A DNA stretch of 49,216 nucleotides from Methylophilus sp. (GCF_008015755.1 NZ_SSGF01000035.1:1-49216), one strand, 5' to 3'. Shown: positions 26,986 to 36,976, counted from the first letter of the stretch. A program made the numbers and translations. Notes: generated by a model from the sequence alone, not told the origin.

Positions 26986-27174
26986 TTAAACGCAGTCGCA
27001 GCTGGATTCCAGAAAACGATGTAACTCGTTAATGGCTTTGGTGTGTTGCTGTGCTTCAATGGCGGCTTTTGCATCTGCCAGGTTTGCGGCAGAAGGATTC
27101 AAGCTAGGCGCATAAATTTCGTCCACTAAAAAAAGTTTGGACGGTGTGGCTTGGTGTGACTGTGCGATTTGCAT
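26986..27174 (-). CDS. 62-residue small protein ending in Cys-Asp-Cys-Val
   Basis: I do not recognise this protein. The ATG at 27174 is chosen because AGGA sits at good spacing upstream (AAAAGGAATATTGAA); the frame extends to 27240 without support. The N-terminal half has a hydrophobic-acidic patch (SKLFLVDEIYAPSLNP), the middle is alanine-rich and helical (NLADAKAAIEAQQHTKAI), and the tail is ESSCDCV with two cysteines. It has no signal peptide and its own terminator. It is convergent with gnd and divergent from thiS. The tail could bind metal or be a modification site, as in a peptide precursor, but no modification enzyme is nearby. Confidence 0.68.
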   Translation of the reverse strand: MQIAQSHQATPSKLFLVDEIYAPSLNPSAANLADAKAAIEAQQHTKAINELHRFLESSCDCV

Positions 27175-27509
27175 TTCAATATTCCTTTTGGGATTTCCAA
27201 TATTCGGGGCACAAAACGGCGAATTGTGTTCGTCGTGCATGTGGCGCCAAAATTAACAAAAAGTTCCTTGTACAGCAATGTGATCTCTGCCGTGATGACC
27301 AAACTTGTCAATTTCTTACGACATATTTGTATTGCTACAACATACAAGCAAACATGGTGCCATGTTTAATCACCTTAACGCATGCCTATCCTGTTAGGAT
27401 GACAGGGCTTGAATGGCGCATGAAAAAAGACTGCGCATGAAAAACTGAAAGCCAAATGCGCTGATTTTTCGTAAAATATCGGCTTGATTAATCAAAAATG
27501 AAGAGCAGC
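27175..27509. other. 335-bp divergent spacer between small protein and thiS
   Basis: No gene seen. On the minus strand TTGACA (27306-27311) may serve the small-protein gene, but the -10 is weak. An 18-bp palindrome at 27350-27367 is entered separately. I see no TPP riboswitch elements before thiS. Confidence 0.55.
27350..27367. promoter_or_regulatory. 18-bp palindrome, possible operator
   Basis: AAACATGG-TG-CCATGTTT, perfect 8-bp arms in the divergent spacer between the small-protein gene and thiS. It has the size of a dimeric regulator site. Confidence 0.45.
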
Positions 27510-27713
27510 ATGCAAATTTTTGTCAATGGTAAGGCCACGCCATTGCCCGCTGAGGCTATGAGTGTGCTGGCGCTGGTGGAGCATATGCAGCTTACCGGCA
27601 AGCGCATCGCCATTGAGCGCAATGGCGATATTGTGCCGCGTAGCCAGTTTGCCGAGGTGCAGTTGCAGGCGGATGATAAATTGGAAATTGTAGGCGCCGT
27701 TGGTGGCGGCTAG
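27510..27713 (+). CDS. thiS: sulfur carrier protein ThiS
   Basis: Ubiquitin-fold sulfur carrier of 67 residues ending in the required Gly-Gly (GAVGGG). Its C-terminal thiocarboxylate supplies sulfur to ThiG for the thiazole ring of thiamine. The start at 27510 gives the usual MQIFVNGK beginning and has GAAGAG nearby; an ATG at 27498 would add four residues. thiG follows after 47 bases. Confidence 0.94.
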   Translation: MQIFVNGKATPLPAEAMSVLALVEHMQLTGKRIAIERNGDIVPRSQFAEVQLQADDKLEIVGAVGGG

Positions 27714-27760
27714 TCGTTGATCGGCTGGTATTGAAAAGAATGGAATAGAGAGTTTTGAAT

Positions 27761-28543
27761 ATGAGCGACGCTTTGGTCATTGCCGGTAAGTCTTATCAGT
27801 CCCGGTTGTTGGTGGGCACCGGTAAATATGCCGATTTCACGCAGACACGTGCTGCGATTGACGCCAGTGGCGCCGAGATTATCACTGTTGCGATTCGCCG
27901 CACCAATATCGGCCAAAATGCCAACGAGCCCTCTTTGCTGGATTATTTGCCGCCGAGCGAGTTTACCTATCTGCCGAATACGGCGGGTTGTTACAGTGCA
28001 GAAGACGCGGTGCGCACATTGCGCCTGGCGCGCGAGTTACTGGATGACCATCGACTGGTCAAGCTGGAGGTGTTGGGCGACCCTAACACCTTGTATCCGA
28101 ATGTGATGGAAACCATTGCGGCGGCCAAAACCTTGGTGAAAGAAGGGTTTGAGGTCATGGTGTATACCTCGGATGACCCGATTATCGCCAAGCAGCTGGA
28201 AGACATTGGCTGTGTGGCCGTGATGCCGTTGGCGTCATTGATTGGCTCCGGCATGGGCATCTTAAACCCGTGGAACCTGCAGATTATCATTGAGAGCGCC
28301 AATATTCCGGTCTTGGTCGATGCGGGTGTGGGCTGTGCTTCAGATGCGGCCATCGCCATGGAGCTGGGCTGTGCCGGCGTGCTGATGAACACCGCCATTG
28401 CTGCGGCGCGTGACCCGGTGCTGATGGCCGGTGCCATGAAAAAAGCCGTTGAGGCTGGACGCGAGTCATTTTTGGCTGGGCGTATGGCGAAAAAACTGTA
28501 TTCTGCCAGCCCCAGTTCACCAACCACCGGAATGATAGGTTAA
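27761..28543 (+). CDS. thiG: thiazole synthase ThiG
   Basis: TIM-barrel enzyme of 260 residues that builds the thiazole phosphate of thiamine from deoxyxylulose phosphate, ThiS thiocarboxylate and dehydroglycine. Recognised by [10 protein letters not shown], the Schiff-base lysine region [29 protein letters not shown], and [17 protein letters not shown]. The ATG at 27761 is preferred over an in-frame TTG at 27755. ThiO, which supplies dehydroglycine, is encoded far away at 47882, so the pathway is split. apaG follows after two bases. Confidence 0.97.
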   Translation: MSDALVIAGKSYQSRLLVGTGKYADFTQTRAAIDASGAEIITVAIRRTNIGQNANEPSLLDYLPPSEFTYLPNTAGCYSAEDAVRTLRLARELLDDHRLVKLEVLGDPNTLYPNVMETIAAAKTLVKEGFEVMVYTSDDPIIAKQLEDIGCVAVMPLASLIGSGMGILNPWNLQIIIESANIPVLVDAGVGCASDAAIAMELGCAGVLMNTAIAAARDPVLMAGAMKKAVEAGRESFLAGRMAKKLYSASPSSPTTGMIG

Positions 28544-28545
28544 AC

Positions 28546-28929
28546 GTGACCGATAAAAGCTTATATGCGTGTGAGGTCTCGGTCGTCACCGAGTATTTGC
28601 AAGCGCAATCGTCACCAGAGGCCGGACAGTATGTGTACGCTTACACCATTACCATCCGCAATACTGGCCAGACGCCAGTGCAACTCATCAGCCGTCATTG
28701 GGTCATTACTGATGCCATGCAGCAGGTGCGCGAGGTCAAAGGCTTGGGTGTGGTGGGTGAGCAGCCCTTGCTGGCGCCCGGTGCCGAGTATAGCTATACC
28801 AGCAGCGTGATGTTCAGCACGCCCAGTGGCGAAATGTATGGCGCCTATCAAATGGTGGCGGTGGATGGCCATTGGTTTGAGGTGGATATCCCGACCTTTT
28901 GGTTGCATCAGGCTGCCGGTTTGCACTAA
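28546..28929 (+). CDS. apaG: ApaG domain protein
   Basis: Small beta-sandwich protein of 127 residues of the ApaG family. Typical features are the N-terminal VSVVTEYLQAQS, ISRHWVITD, and the C-terminal MYGAYQMVAVDGHWFEVDIP. It has a GTG start two bases after the thiG stop. The biochemical role of the family is unsettled; it has been linked to divalent-cation resistance and diadenosine tetraphosphate metabolism. Confidence 0.92.
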   Translation: MTDKSLYACEVSVVTEYLQAQSSPEAGQYVYAYTITIRNTGQTPVQLISRHWVITDAMQQVREVKGLGVVGEQPLLAPGAEYSYTSSVMFSTPSGEMYGAYQMVAVDGHWFEVDIPTFWLHQAAGLH

Positions 28930-28960
28930 GTGTATTAATTCGGCTGACTTAATCCGGCGT

Positions 28961-30238
28961 ATGCATACGCCAAATATCGACATTGCAAAAAACAACACAG
29001 TGATAGCCACCAACCATATACTCAAATTCTGCCAGGCGATCGTGCTGGCCTCCATGTGCTTGCTGGCGGGTTGCCAAAGCGTGCCGCCCGCTACCAAGCC
29101 ACCAGTCACCAAGCCAACCACACCAGCTAAGCCGCCTGTGGCGCCTACATCTGAAAAGCCAGCGGCGAGCAATGTGCCAACGCAGTCATATGCCTTGTTA
29201 AAGCCTGCCAGTTGGGCAGAATTGCCTGGGCTGGCAAAAGAGGACTGGGTTGCGAGCTGGCGCGCGTGGTTGCAGGGCTGCCAGGGGCTGAAAAACAAGC
29301 CTGACTGGCAAGCTGTTTGTGCTGCAGCTTTGCTGGTGAAGGTCGATGACGTTGTGGCCATTCAGGCCTACTGGCAACAATCCTTTAATGTGTACCAAAC
29401 GCAACAGCCAGAAGGGGCGCCGCAAGGCTTGATCACGGGCTACTATCAGCCGGTATTAAAAGGGGCGCGCGCCGCCAGCGCCCGCTACCCAGTGCCACTC
29501 TATAAAACGCCCACCGACCTGATTACGGTGAATTTGTCCGCGCTATTTCCTGAGCTTAAATATAAGCGCGTGCGTGGCCGTGTGCAAGGGCAGTCATTAA
29601 TCCCTTATTACAGTCGTGCCGAGATTGAGCAAATGCAATCGCCCCTGGCTGGAAATGAGTTGTTGTGGGTTGATGATGCGGTAGAGGCGTTCTTTTTGCA
29701 GGTGCAAGGCTCAGGCATTGTCGAGCTGGAGAATGGTGAGCGAGTCCCTGTGGGCTATGCGGACCAAAATGGGCATCCTTATCAGTCAATAGGCAAGCTA
29801 TTGGTCGAGCGCGGCGAGATGGTGGCGAGTGAAGCCTCTATGCAGGGCATCAAGAACTGGGGTCTGCAGCACCCTGATCAACTGCGCGCCTTGCTGGATG
29901 CAAACCCTAGCTATGTGTTTTTTAAACTGTTGCCTGCAGGCTTGTCAGGGCCACTTGGTGCGTTAGGTGTGCCATTAACCGCAGCCCGCAGCATTGCGGT
30001 GGATCCGTTTTACATACCACTGGGTGCGCCAGTATACCTGGCGACGACGTATCCAAATTCAGAGACACCCTTGCAGCAATTGATGCAGGCGCAAGATACT
30101 GGCGGCGCGATTAAAGGCGGCGTGCGGGCCGATGTCTATTGGGGCGAGGGCGACTCTGCCGGTAAGTTGGCAGGCGCGATGCGCCAGCAAGGGCAGTTGT
30201 GGGTGTGGTTGCCTAAAACATTCCCGTTGCCGCACTAG
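28961..30238 (+). CDS. mltA: membrane-bound lytic murein transglycosylase A
   Basis: Outer-membrane lipoprotein that cleaves peptidoglycan glycan strands with anhydro-muramic ends. About 425 residues. The ATG at 28961 gives a lipoprotein signal with lipobox LLAGC (C38); the frame extends upstream into apaG without need. After a proline-rich spacer come the MltA domain (GLITGYYQPVLKG, LLWVDDAVEAFFLQVQGSGIV) and the C-terminal 3D domain with catalytic aspartate region (QDTGGAIKGGVRADVYWGEG). It is followed 5 bases later by ubiC. Confidence 0.93.
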   Translation: MHTPNIDIAKNNTVIATNHILKFCQAIVLASMCLLAGCQSVPPATKPPVTKPTTPAKPPVAPTSEKPAASNVPTQSYALLKPASWAELPGLAKEDWVASWRAWLQGCQGLKNKPDWQAVCAAALLVKVDDVVAIQAYWQQSFNVYQTQQPEGAPQGLITGYYQPVLKGARAASARYPVPLYKTPTDLITVNLSALFPELKYKRVRGRVQGQSLIPYYSRAEIEQMQSPLAGNELLWVDDAVEAFFLQVQGSGIVELENGERVPVGYADQNGHPYQSIGKLLVERGEMVASEASMQGIKNWGLQHPDQLRALLDANPSYVFFKLLPAGLSGPLGALGVPLTAARSIAVDPFYIPLGAPVYLATTYPNSETPLQQLMQAQDTGGAIKGGVRADVYWGEGDSAGKLAGAMRQQGQLWVWLPKTFPLPH

Positions 30239-30243
30239 CTGTC

Positions 30244-30798
30244 ATGCATCGCGTTGAGGACAGGCAAGACTCTGGCTGGCAAGCTCGCATTGTCGGTCAC
30301 ACGCCTTTGCGTCCGTGGTTGCAGGAGCGCGGGTCATTAACGGCGCGTTTAAAAAAACAATATCCCGATTTTGCTGTACAGGTATTGTCGCAAGGCTGGC
30401 GCAAGCCGAATATCGACGAACGGGGATTGCTACAGTTGCCCGCTGCCACCCATGCCTGGGTGCGTGAAGTGATGCTGATGGGCGAGGGGCAGCCGCAGGT
30501 GTTTGCGCACAGTGTCATTGCCCGTCAGGATCTCCGAGGGGCATGGTGTCAGTTGCGCACCATCGGCCGCGTGCCGTTGGGCGCGGCACTGTTTGCCAAC
30601 GCGAGTGTGCGGCGCGGTCGTTTGCACTACCGCAAGTTGTCATCCGGGCACCCGCTGCACCAGGCTTTTTGCCGTCATGTTCCTCTGCCGTCGCGGCAAG
30701 TCTTGTGGGCCAGGCGCTCATTATTTTGTCTGCGCCATTATCGCTTGCTGGTCACAGAGGTGTTTTTGCCGTCTTGCGCCCGGCCATCTGTTCGTTAA
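30244..30798 (+). CDS. ubiC: chorismate lyase UbiC
   Basis: Enzyme of 184 residues that splits chorismate into 4-hydroxybenzoate and pyruvate, the entry step of ubiquinone synthesis. Family features include [12 protein letters not shown] near residue 27, [12 protein letters not shown] near 73 with the active-site arginine and glutamates, and [12 protein letters not shown]. ubiA, which uses the product, follows after 22 bases. The tail ([17 protein letters not shown]) is typical. Confidence 0.93.
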   Translation: MHRVEDRQDSGWQARIVGHTPLRPWLQERGSLTARLKKQYPDFAVQVLSQGWRKPNIDERGLLQLPAATHAWVREVMLMGEGQPQVFAHSVIARQDLRGAWCQLRTIGRVPLGAALFANASVRRGRLHYRKLSSGHPLHQAFCRHVPLPSRQVLWARRSLFCLRHYRLLVTEVFLPSCARPSVR

Positions 30799-30820
30799 TC
30801 CTTATCAGGAATCCTTTTTT

Positions 30821-31693
30821 ATGCGATCACTCGCTCCATGGCATGCCTATTACCGGCTGACGCGGCTGGATAAACCGATTGGTATCTGGTTGTTGTTATG
30901 GCCGACCTTGTGGGGGCTGCTGATTGCCGGACACGGCCAGCCGCGGCCATGGGTGGTGCTAGTGTTTGTGTTAGGGACTATTTTGATGCGCTCAGCAGGC
31001 TGCGCCCTCAATGATATCGCTGACCGCCATTGGGATGGCGCCGTCGCGCGCACCAACCAGCGGCCGCTGGCGACAGGCGAAATCTCTGTCAAAGAAGCCT
31101 ACCTGGTTGCCGCCGGATTGTCGTTGCTGGCGTTTGCGCTGGTGTGTACGCTGGGATGGCAGGTGGTGTTGTGGTCTGTGCCCGCGCTGTTTCTGGCGGT
31201 CAGTTATCCTTACACCAAGCGCTTTTTTGCGATTCCACAAGCGTATCTGGGTATTGCGTTTGGCTTTGGCATCCCGATGACTTTTGTCGCTTTGCAAGGG
31301 CAGGTGCCTGCGGTTGCCTGGTGGCTATTGCTGGCGAATGTCTGCTGGTCGGTGGCCTACGACACGGCTTATGCCATGGTCGACCGCGAAGATGACCTCA
31401 AAATAGGCATCCGCTCTTCGGCTATCACCTTCGGTCGTTTTGATGTGCTGGCGATTATGGCGTGCTTTGCTGCCATGCTGCTGATATTGGCCTACGTGGC
31501 GCATCTGCTGGCGCTAGGCTGGCCATTCTGGCTGGGCTGGGCTGTCGCGGCGGCGCAGCTATGGCGGCAATATACGCTGATTCGTCAGCGGCAGGCCCGT
31601 GATTGTTTCAAGGCTTTTTTAGAGAATTTCTGGATTGGTGCGGCATTGACTGCCGGGCTGGCGGCAAGTGATTGCCTAGGCGGACTTGCGTAA
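30821..31693 (+). CDS. ubiA: 4-hydroxybenzoate octaprenyltransferase
   Basis: Polytopic inner-membrane prenyltransferase of 290 residues that attaches the polyprenyl chain to 4-hydroxybenzoate. Both Mg-pyrophosphate motifs are present: [15 protein letters not shown] and [13 protein letters not shown]. Start at ATG 30821, with AGGA 10 bases upstream; the frame itself runs upstream through ubiC on an alternative reading. The last 18 bases overlap the convergent FimV-like gene. Confidence 0.96.
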   Translation: MRSLAPWHAYYRLTRLDKPIGIWLLLWPTLWGLLIAGHGQPRPWVVLVFVLGTILMRSAGCALNDIADRHWDGAVARTNQRPLATGEISVKEAYLVAAGLSLLAFALVCTLGWQVVLWSVPALFLAVSYPYTKRFFAIPQAYLGIAFGFGIPMTFVALQGQVPAVAWWLLLANVCWSVAYDTAYAMVDREDDLKIGIRSSAITFGRFDVLAIMACFAAMLLILAYVAHLLALGWPFWLGWAVAAAQLWRQYTLIRQRQARDCFKAFLENFWIGAALTAGLAASDCLGGLA

Positions 31694-33319
31694 TGTGGCA
31701 GGTTCGTCCAGCTCAAAGCTGAAGTCTGTCCAATACTGAAACGGCGTGTGTTCTACCGGCGCCAGAATATAAAGGTCTTCTGACAGTTGCTGCAGTTCGC
31801 GCAAGTTGCCACTCATTGGCTCTTCATGGTCAGCTGTTTTTGGCGCAGGTGGCACTGCAGGCAAGTTTTGCGTCTGGCAGGCAATTTCTTTAAGCAGCAT
31901 CAAATCTTCAAACACGCTGCGCTCAAACCCCATGCGTGGCACCAGTCGTGTGTTATACACCAGGTCATCAATCAAGGCGATCACCTGCGGTGTGCCCCAG
32001 GCTTGCTGTAAGGCTTTCATCACGCGCGGGAACGATTCAATGCCTTGTTGTTTCAAGTCCGGCGCATGTTCTACGTTGAGGTTGAAGTGCTTGCGACACT
32101 CGCCGGCCACAATGTCAAACTCTTGCTTTTTGCCTTCTTTTGATAGCAGATCCAGCAAATACAGCCACATCCAAGGTGACGATTTCGGGTGTTTGGTCAG
32201 GTGTTGCTGTAAATGATCAATGGCCTGGTTGACGCGGCCATGCGTAAACAGCCGTGAAGCGTCTTGCATCACGGCCTGTGTGCTTTGCTGAGAGCTCACC
32301 TTTTGCGGCACGCTGTGTGGCATCACTGTATCGTCGTTGGCATGCATAGGCACCGACTTTAAGCGGCTGCTTGGTTTGCTGGCTGCAGGTGGCTGTGTTG
32401 GCGTATTCATGCTATGTGTGCCACCCTGGCTCGCCGGAAAACCTGTGGCTGAAAAAGCGTTGCTGCTCAGTGGCCGTGTCGCTGGGCCTGATGCGCCATC
32501 GCTGGGTGTGGCTGATGTTTCAGTGTGCTTAGCGGTGCGGCGTGGCTTCATGACTTTTGGCACTGCAGCATGACGACGCAACCAATCGGCAAAGAAGAAG
32601 CCACTGGCAATCAGTGCGAGTCCGAGCGCGATGACCAGCGTGCGCAATAAGTGGTTTTCGTTTTGTAGTTGCGTCAGCTGTGTTTTCAGGGTGCTTAATA
32701 TCGTGGCTTGCGCCAGATTGCTGGCATACAGCACATCCGATTTTGTTTGTAATTGCTTGAAGTTTTGTTGCAGATCGTTGATCTGTGCTTGCAGCGCTGT
32801 ATAGGCTTCTACAGGGATCGCGGGCGGTGCTGGGGGGGGTGCAACTATTTCTGCTTGAACAGCAGCAACTGGCGCAGGGATTGCGCTGCTGACTGGGGGT
32901 GTGACAGCAATAGTCACTGTATTGTCAGGCCGAATCGTCATGGTTTGCCGCGTGTGCTGGCAGCGATCGGTTAAGGTCAGCGTCAATGGGCTGACAATGG
33001 CAGCGTCAGACCACAGCATTAAGACACCTTGCTGACTCGACAGCGTCGTGTACTCGAGGTGCACAGGCGGGGTGTCTGGTGAGGCTTGTGGAGAGGATTG
33101 GCTCAGGCTGAAGCAACTAATGTCCGTGTCTGGCTGTACCTGCTGCAGCGGCAGTTGCGCCATGAGTGGCTGGCCTGGTGCCGATTCAATGCTCAGTGCA
33201 CTGAATTCGGCGGCTTTTAACACTGAGATAAACGTAAACAGCAGCAATGCGCATAGCCATCGCCAGCCGGTGGCGGCGTGAAAGCGTTGCTGTTTAACCT
33301 GATATACGCCTGTGAGCAT
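31676..33319 (-). CDS. FimV-like membrane protein
   Basis: Protein of 547 residues with the layout of the FimV/TspA polar-hub family but smaller. A signal-like N-terminus ([15 protein letters not shown]) is followed by the FimV N-terminal motif [20 protein letters not shown], a proline-rich stretch, a coiled coil (residues about 190-235), one membrane helix ([20 protein letters not shown]) and a cytoplasmic part with repeats. No LysM domain is seen. FimV proteins organise type IV pili or polar complexes; no pilus genes are in this window. Start at ATG 33319, one codon after a TTG. Confidence 0.72.
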   Translation of the reverse strand: MLTGVYQVKQQRFHAATGWRWLCALLLFTFISVLKAAEFSALSIESAPGQPLMAQLPLQQVQPDTDISCFSLSQSSPQASPDTPPVHLEYTTLSSQQGVLMLWSDAAIVSPLTLTLTDRCQHTRQTMTIRPDNTVTIAVTPPVSSAIPAPVAAVQAEIVAPPPAPPAIPVEAYTALQAQINDLQQNFKQLQTKSDVLYASNLAQATILSTLKTQLTQLQNENHLLRTLVIALGLALIASGFFFADWLRRHAAVPKVMKPRRTAKHTETSATPSDGASGPATRPLSSNAFSATGFPASQGGTHSMNTPTQPPAASKPSSRLKSVPMHANDDTVMPHSVPQKVSSQQSTQAVMQDASRLFTHGRVNQAIDHLQQHLTKHPKSSPWMWLYLLDLLSKEGKKQEFDIVAGECRKHFNLNVEHAPDLKQQGIESFPRVMKALQQAWGTPQVIALIDDLVYNTRLVPRMGFERSVFEDLMLLKEIACQTQNLPAVPPAPKTADHEEPMSGNLRELQQLSEDLYILAPVEHTPFQYWTDFSFELDEPATLRKSA

Positions 33320-33596
33320 CAAAAGAGTTATTGTTAGTCGCGTTGCTGGTGTTTGGTTAAGCCCTGTTGTCTAGTTAAGCCTAACGGGTCAAAAGTAAAC
33401 AGGTGCCAAAAGTCTAAACTTGAGCTAATATAGCATCCGATTGCAATTATCCTTGAAAAAACAAGGGTCATTTGCGATAAAAGCACGTTTTATGCGGCGT
33501 AATTTGCAAAAATGATGGCAAAAAAGCCACAAAACTGCATGCCCGCGCCAGTGGCGTTCTCCATACAGCTGGTTACGATTATTTTAGAATAATTCG
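33320..33596. other. spacer upstream of the rplM promoter
   Basis: No gene seen between the FimV-like start and the rplM promoter. A short imperfect hairpin (CCTTGAAAAAACAAGG near 33450) is visible. The promoter of the FimV-like gene must be here but is not obvious. Confidence 0.5.
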
Positions 33597-33626
33597 TTGA
33601 CAAGCTTTCTTATGCTGGCATATAAT
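33597..33626 (+). promoter_or_regulatory. sigma-70 promoter of rplM-rpsI
   Basis: Perfect -35 TTGACA (33597-33602) and perfect -10 TATAAT (33621-33626) with an 18-base spacer, 42 bases before the rplM start. Suited to strong constitutive expression. Confidence 0.87.
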
Positions 33627-33667
33627 CCGCCCTCTTAATTTATACGCTATAACTCGGTAGTTATAAA

Positions 33668-34096
33668 ATGAAAACTTTTTCAGCAAAATCGCATGAAGTA
33701 CAACGTGACTGGTTCGTGATTGACGCCACAGACTTGGTATTGGGTCGTTTGGCCAGCGCAATCGCTCATCGCCTGCGTGGTAAGCACAAAGCTATTTACA
33801 CACCACACGTAGACACCGGTGATTACATCGTTGTGATCAATGCAGACAAGATTAAAGTAACTGGTAACAAAGCGGGTGACAAGCTGTATCACCGCCACTC
33901 CGGTTACCCAGGCGGTATCACAACGACTTCATTCTCAAAAATGCAAGACCGTTTCCCAGGTCGTGCGTTGGAGAAAGCTGTGAAAGGCATGTTGCCAAAA
34001 GGTCCTTTGGGCTATGCCATGATCAAAAAAATGAAAGTGTATGCGGGCGACAAGCACGAGCACATTGCGCAGCAACCGCAACCATTAACCATCTAA
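33668..34096 (+). CDS. rplM: 50S ribosomal protein L13
   Basis: Large-subunit ribosomal protein of 142 residues, an early assembly protein. Recognised by [20 protein letters not shown], the [17 protein letters not shown] segment and [10 protein letters not shown]. It forms the standard operon with rpsI, which follows after 22 bases. Confidence 0.99.
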   Translation: MKTFSAKSHEVQRDWFVIDATDLVLGRLASAIAHRLRGKHKAIYTPHVDTGDYIVVINADKIKVTGNKAGDKLYHRHSGYPGGITTTSFSKMQDRFPGRALEKAVKGMLPKGPLGYAMIKKMKVYAGDKHEHIAQQPQPLTI

Positions 34097-34118
34097 TTTA
34101 AGACGATTAGGATAAAAC

Positions 34119-34511
34119 ATGATCGGTAAATACAACTACGGCACAGGCCGCCGCAAAAGTTCAGTGGCACGTGTGTTTTTGAAGTCCGGCAGTGGCAACA
34201 TCGTGGTCAACGATAAGCCAGTTGACGTTTACTTCTCACGCGAAACTTCTCGCATGATTTTGCGTCAACCGCTGGAATTAACTAACAACACAGCGAGCTT
34301 TGATATTCTGGTGAATGTGCATGGTGGTGGTGAATCCGGTCAAGCGGGTGCAGTACGTCATGGCATTACCCGTGCGTTGATTGACTACGATGCAGCTTTG
34401 AAGAGCGCATTGTCTCACGCTGGTTTCGTAACACGTGATGCACGTGAAGTTGAACGTAAGAAAGTCGGCCTGCGTAAAGCGCGTCGTCGGAAACAGTTCT
34501 CCAAACGTTAA
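34119..34511 (+). CDS. rpsI: 30S ribosomal protein S9
   Basis: Small-subunit protein of 130 residues whose basic C-terminal tail reaches the P-site tRNA. The N-terminal [15 protein letters not shown], the central [15 protein letters not shown] and the tail ending in [11 protein letters not shown] are all present. Confidence 0.99.
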   Translation: MIGKYNYGTGRRKSSVARVFLKSGSGNIVVNDKPVDVYFSRETSRMILRQPLELTNNTASFDILVNVHGGGESGQAGAVRHGITRALIDYDAALKSALSHAGFVTRDAREVERKKVGLRKARRRKQFSKR

Positions 34512-34541
34512 TTTCCAACGTTTGTTACAAACCTGTTGTGC

Positions 34542-34567
34542 AAAAAGGTCGCATTGGCGGCCTTTTT
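34542..34567 (+). terminator. terminator of rplM-rpsI
   Basis: AAAAAGG.CGC-loop-GCG.CCTTTTT stem with one mismatch, flanked by A-run and T-run. Confidence 0.85.
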
Positions 34568-34629
34568 CATTTATATTGTTTAACCTTTTATGCATGAGCC
34601 GTTGTTGAACGCGCATCTGGTTTAAATAT

Positions 34630-35676
34630 ATGGAAAAAATCAAAGTTGGCATTGTCGGTGGAACGGGTTATACCGGAGTAGAGTTGCTGCGTTTGCTGGC
34701 AAGACATCCTGATGTGCAATTACAAGTGATTACCTCCAGGGGTGAGGCTGGGTTGCCTGTCGCCGATATGTTTCCCAGCTTGCGTGGTGTGGTTGATCTC
34801 AAGTTCAGCGATCCGGCCACGGTCGATCTGACCCAATGTAATGTGGTCTTTTTTGCCACACCGCATGGTGTTGCCATGGCGCAAACGCCTGCGCTGGTGG
34901 CAGCTGGCGTGAAGGTCATCGACCTGGCGGCGGATTTCCGCCTGCAAGATGCAGCTGAATTCGAAAAATGGTACAAGTTGCCGCATAGCTGTACGGACGT
35001 ATTGAAAGATGCCGTCTATGGTTTGCCGGAGTTGTATGCTGCGGATGTACAGCAGGCAGATGTGATCGGTAATCCTGGTTGCTATCCGACGACGGTATTG
35101 CTTGGCCTGGCACCGCTACTGGAAAACGGCTGGATTGATTTCTCCGTGCCTATTATAGCGGATGCCAAATCCGGGGTCTCCGGTGCCGGTAGAAAAGCCG
35201 AGGTGGGCACTTTATTCTCAGAGTCCAGTGATAACCTTAAAGCCTACGGCGTGGCCGGGCACAGGCACCACCCTGAAATTCTGGCGCAGTTAAAGAAACT
35301 GTCGGGTAACGATGCGGTCAACCTCATATTCGTCCCGCATTTGATCCCTATGATTCGTGGCATGCTGACCACCTTGCATGTAAAGCTCAACGCCCAAGGC
35401 AAACAGCAAGTGTTGCAACAAGTGTATGAGCAACGCTATCAGGGGGCCACGTTTGTGGACGTGATGCCTGCTGGGTCGCTGCCCGAAACCCGCTCGGTGC
35501 GTGGTGCCAACGTTTTGCGGATGGCGCTATACCCACAAGCAGGCGATTATGTCACAATCATTGTTGTACAGGACAATCTGGTCAAAGGTGCTTCTGGTCA
35601 GGCCGTGCAGAATATGAACCTGATGTTTAATCTGGCGCCAGATGCCGGATTGCAAGTGTTGCCGTTGTTGCCCTAA
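34630..35676 (+). CDS. argC: N-acetyl-gamma-glutamyl-phosphate reductase
   Basis: NADPH-dependent arginine-synthesis enzyme of 348 residues. The nucleotide motif [18 protein letters not shown] opens the protein, the catalytic cysteine is in [14 protein letters not shown] near residue 150, and GVSGAGRKA and the histidine region [11 protein letters not shown] are present. Its stop overlaps the next start (TAATG), so the two genes are coupled. Confidence 0.97.
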   Translation: MEKIKVGIVGGTGYTGVELLRLLARHPDVQLQVITSRGEAGLPVADMFPSLRGVVDLKFSDPATVDLTQCNVVFFATPHGVAMAQTPALVAAGVKVIDLAADFRLQDAAEFEKWYKLPHSCTDVLKDAVYGLPELYAADVQQADVIGNPGCYPTTVLLGLAPLLENGWIDFSVPIIADAKSGVSGAGRKAEVGTLFSESSDNLKAYGVAGHRHHPEILAQLKKLSGNDAVNLIFVPHLIPMIRGMLTTLHVKLNAQGKQQVLQQVYEQRYQGATFVDVMPAGSLPETRSVRGANVLRMALYPQAGDYVTIIVVQDNLVKGASGQAVQNMNLMFNLAPDAGLQVLPLLP

Positions 35677-36038
35677 TGATCAGGCCCATCCGCAGACGAC
35701 TGAGAAACCATTTTGGCCTCACCGCCAAACAAGTGGCTGTGCGTTCGCATAGACCCTGGTATTTTCAGGGCATGCTGGCGGTAGCTTATGTGGTGGTTGG
35801 GTTTGGCCTGGCTTACTGGGTGGTGCATGATGATGATGGTGAACATATCCGCCAGCGCTTGCGGCAAGTCACCACCGAAAACATTGAATTACAGAAAAAA
35901 CTGATTGCCTCGCAGCGCGAGCTACAGGTTGAATTAGCCACCAGTAATAATCTGGCTAAAACACTGACTGCGCAGCAGGACGAAAACATCAAGCTGAAAG
36001 AAGAATTGGTGTTTTACAAGAATATGACCAAGCGTTAG
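35676..36038 (+). CDS. membrane-anchored coiled-coil protein of unknown function
   Basis: Protein of 120 residues with one membrane helix (MLAVAYVVVGFGLAYWVV, residues 33-50) and a following coiled coil to the C-terminus (RQVTTENIELQKKLIASQ and onward). It is translationally coupled to argC and is followed by bactofilin and erpA, an order I recall from other betaproteobacteria. The layout resembles small division or envelope-assembly helpers, and it might anchor the neighbouring bactofilin; this is inference. Confidence 0.82.
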   Translation: MIRPIRRRLRNHFGLTAKQVAVRSHRPWYFQGMLAVAYVVVGFGLAYWVVHDDDGEHIRQRLRQVTTENIELQKKLIASQRELQVELATSNNLAKTLTAQQDENIKLKEELVFYKNMTKR

Positions 36039-36106
36039 CTGCATGCATGATATGGCTGATGAAGCATCCTCATCGCCATTTAAGTTAATTCGGAACAGGA
36101 AGTAGC

Positions 36107-36499
36107 ATGTTTTTCAAAAAAAGCGTTCAAATCGACAGCCATATTGATACCTTGATTGGCCATGAAACTCAAATCACGGGCAATATGCAATTTGCGGGGG
36201 GCTTAAGAATAGATGGTTTGATTGCCGGTAATGTGATTGAAAAGCGTGAGCATCCAAGCACACTGATTATTAGTGAAAATGGGGCAGTGACAGGCGCAGT
36301 AGAAGCCTCTAAAATCGTATTAAACGGCATGATACGCGGGCCAGTGCGCTCCTCAGTGTTTATTGAGCTGCAAAGTAAAGCGCGCATTGTCGGTGATTTG
36401 TACTATAAATCGCTGGAAATGCATACTGGCGCGGTGATTGAAGGAAAACTGATTTACCTAGGCGAGCAGCCTGAAGTTGCACCGCCAGAAGCGACTTGA
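36107..36499 (+). CDS. bactofilin (polymer-forming cytoskeletal protein)
   Basis: Small beta-helical cytoskeletal protein of 130 residues that polymerises without nucleotides at the membrane. Repeating glycine-rich turns are visible: TQITGNMQFAGGLRIDGLIA, GAVTGAVEASKIVLNGMI, KARIVGDLYYKSLEMHTGAV. A short N-terminal FFKK segment may touch the membrane. AGGAAG precedes the ATG. Its exact role in shape or polar organisation is not shown. Confidence 0.93.
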   Translation: MFFKKSVQIDSHIDTLIGHETQITGNMQFAGGLRIDGLIAGNVIEKREHPSTLIISENGAVTGAVEASKIVLNGMIRGPVRSSVFIELQSKARIVGDLYYKSLEMHTGAVIEGKLIYLGEQPEVAPPEAT

Positions 36500-36551
36500 A
36501 ATTCACACTTTCGTCGCCATATTGTTATTGAGAATTTGACAGGAGTCTATG

Positions 36552-36908
36552 ATGACCACAGAAGCCACCCTTGAAATGCCAGTGCCGTTGGTGTTTACCG
36601 ACAACGCGGCCAAAAAAGTAAAAGAATTGATCGATGAAGAAGGATCACCTGACCTGAAACTACGCGTGTTTGTCAGCGGTGGCGGTTGTTCAGGCTTTCA
36701 ATACGGGTTCACCTTTGAAGAAGAGGTGAATGACGATGACACGCAAGTGGATAAAGACGGCGTGATCTTGCTGATTGACCCGATGAGCTTACAATATCTG
36801 GCCGGTGCCGAGATTGATTACACCGACAGCCTGCAAGGTTCACAGTTTGTGATTCGTAACCCGAACGCCACCACCACTTGCGGTTGCGGTAGCTCGTTCT
36901 CAGTTTAA
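36552..36908 (+). CDS. erpA: iron-sulfur cluster insertion protein ErpA
   Basis: A-type Fe-S carrier of 118 residues that delivers clusters to target enzymes. The three ligand cysteines are in [12 protein letters not shown] and [14 protein letters not shown] is 6 bases before the ATG at 36552 and only 3 before the ATG at 36549, so I prefer 36552. It ends in a two-way terminator shared with gltA. Confidence 0.95.
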   Translation: MTTEATLEMPVPLVFTDNAAKKVKELIDEEGSPDLKLRVFVSGGGCSGFQYGFTFEEEVNDDDTQVDKDGVILLIDPMSLQYLAGAEIDYTDSLQGSQFVIRNPNATTTCGCGSSFSV

Positions 36909-36927
36909 CGACTGCGTACCAGACAAA

Positions 36928-36959
36928 TAAAAAACGCTGGGTGAGCCCGGCGTTTTTTA
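36928..36959. terminator. bidirectional terminator between erpA and gltA
   Basis: AAAAAACGC.GGG-N4-CCC.GCGTTTTTT with one mismatched pair, between converging genes. Confidence 0.87.
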
Positions 36960-36976
36960 TTTTTGATGACAGCTGC

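Noticed and set aside
27368..27509. Possible TPP riboswitch before thiS
   Set aside because: The conserved CTGAGA and ACCTGATC...GGATAATGCC blocks are absent.
31676..31693. 18-base overlap of ubiA and the FimV-like gene as a sign of truncation
   Set aside because: Both C-termini look complete; short convergent overlaps are common.
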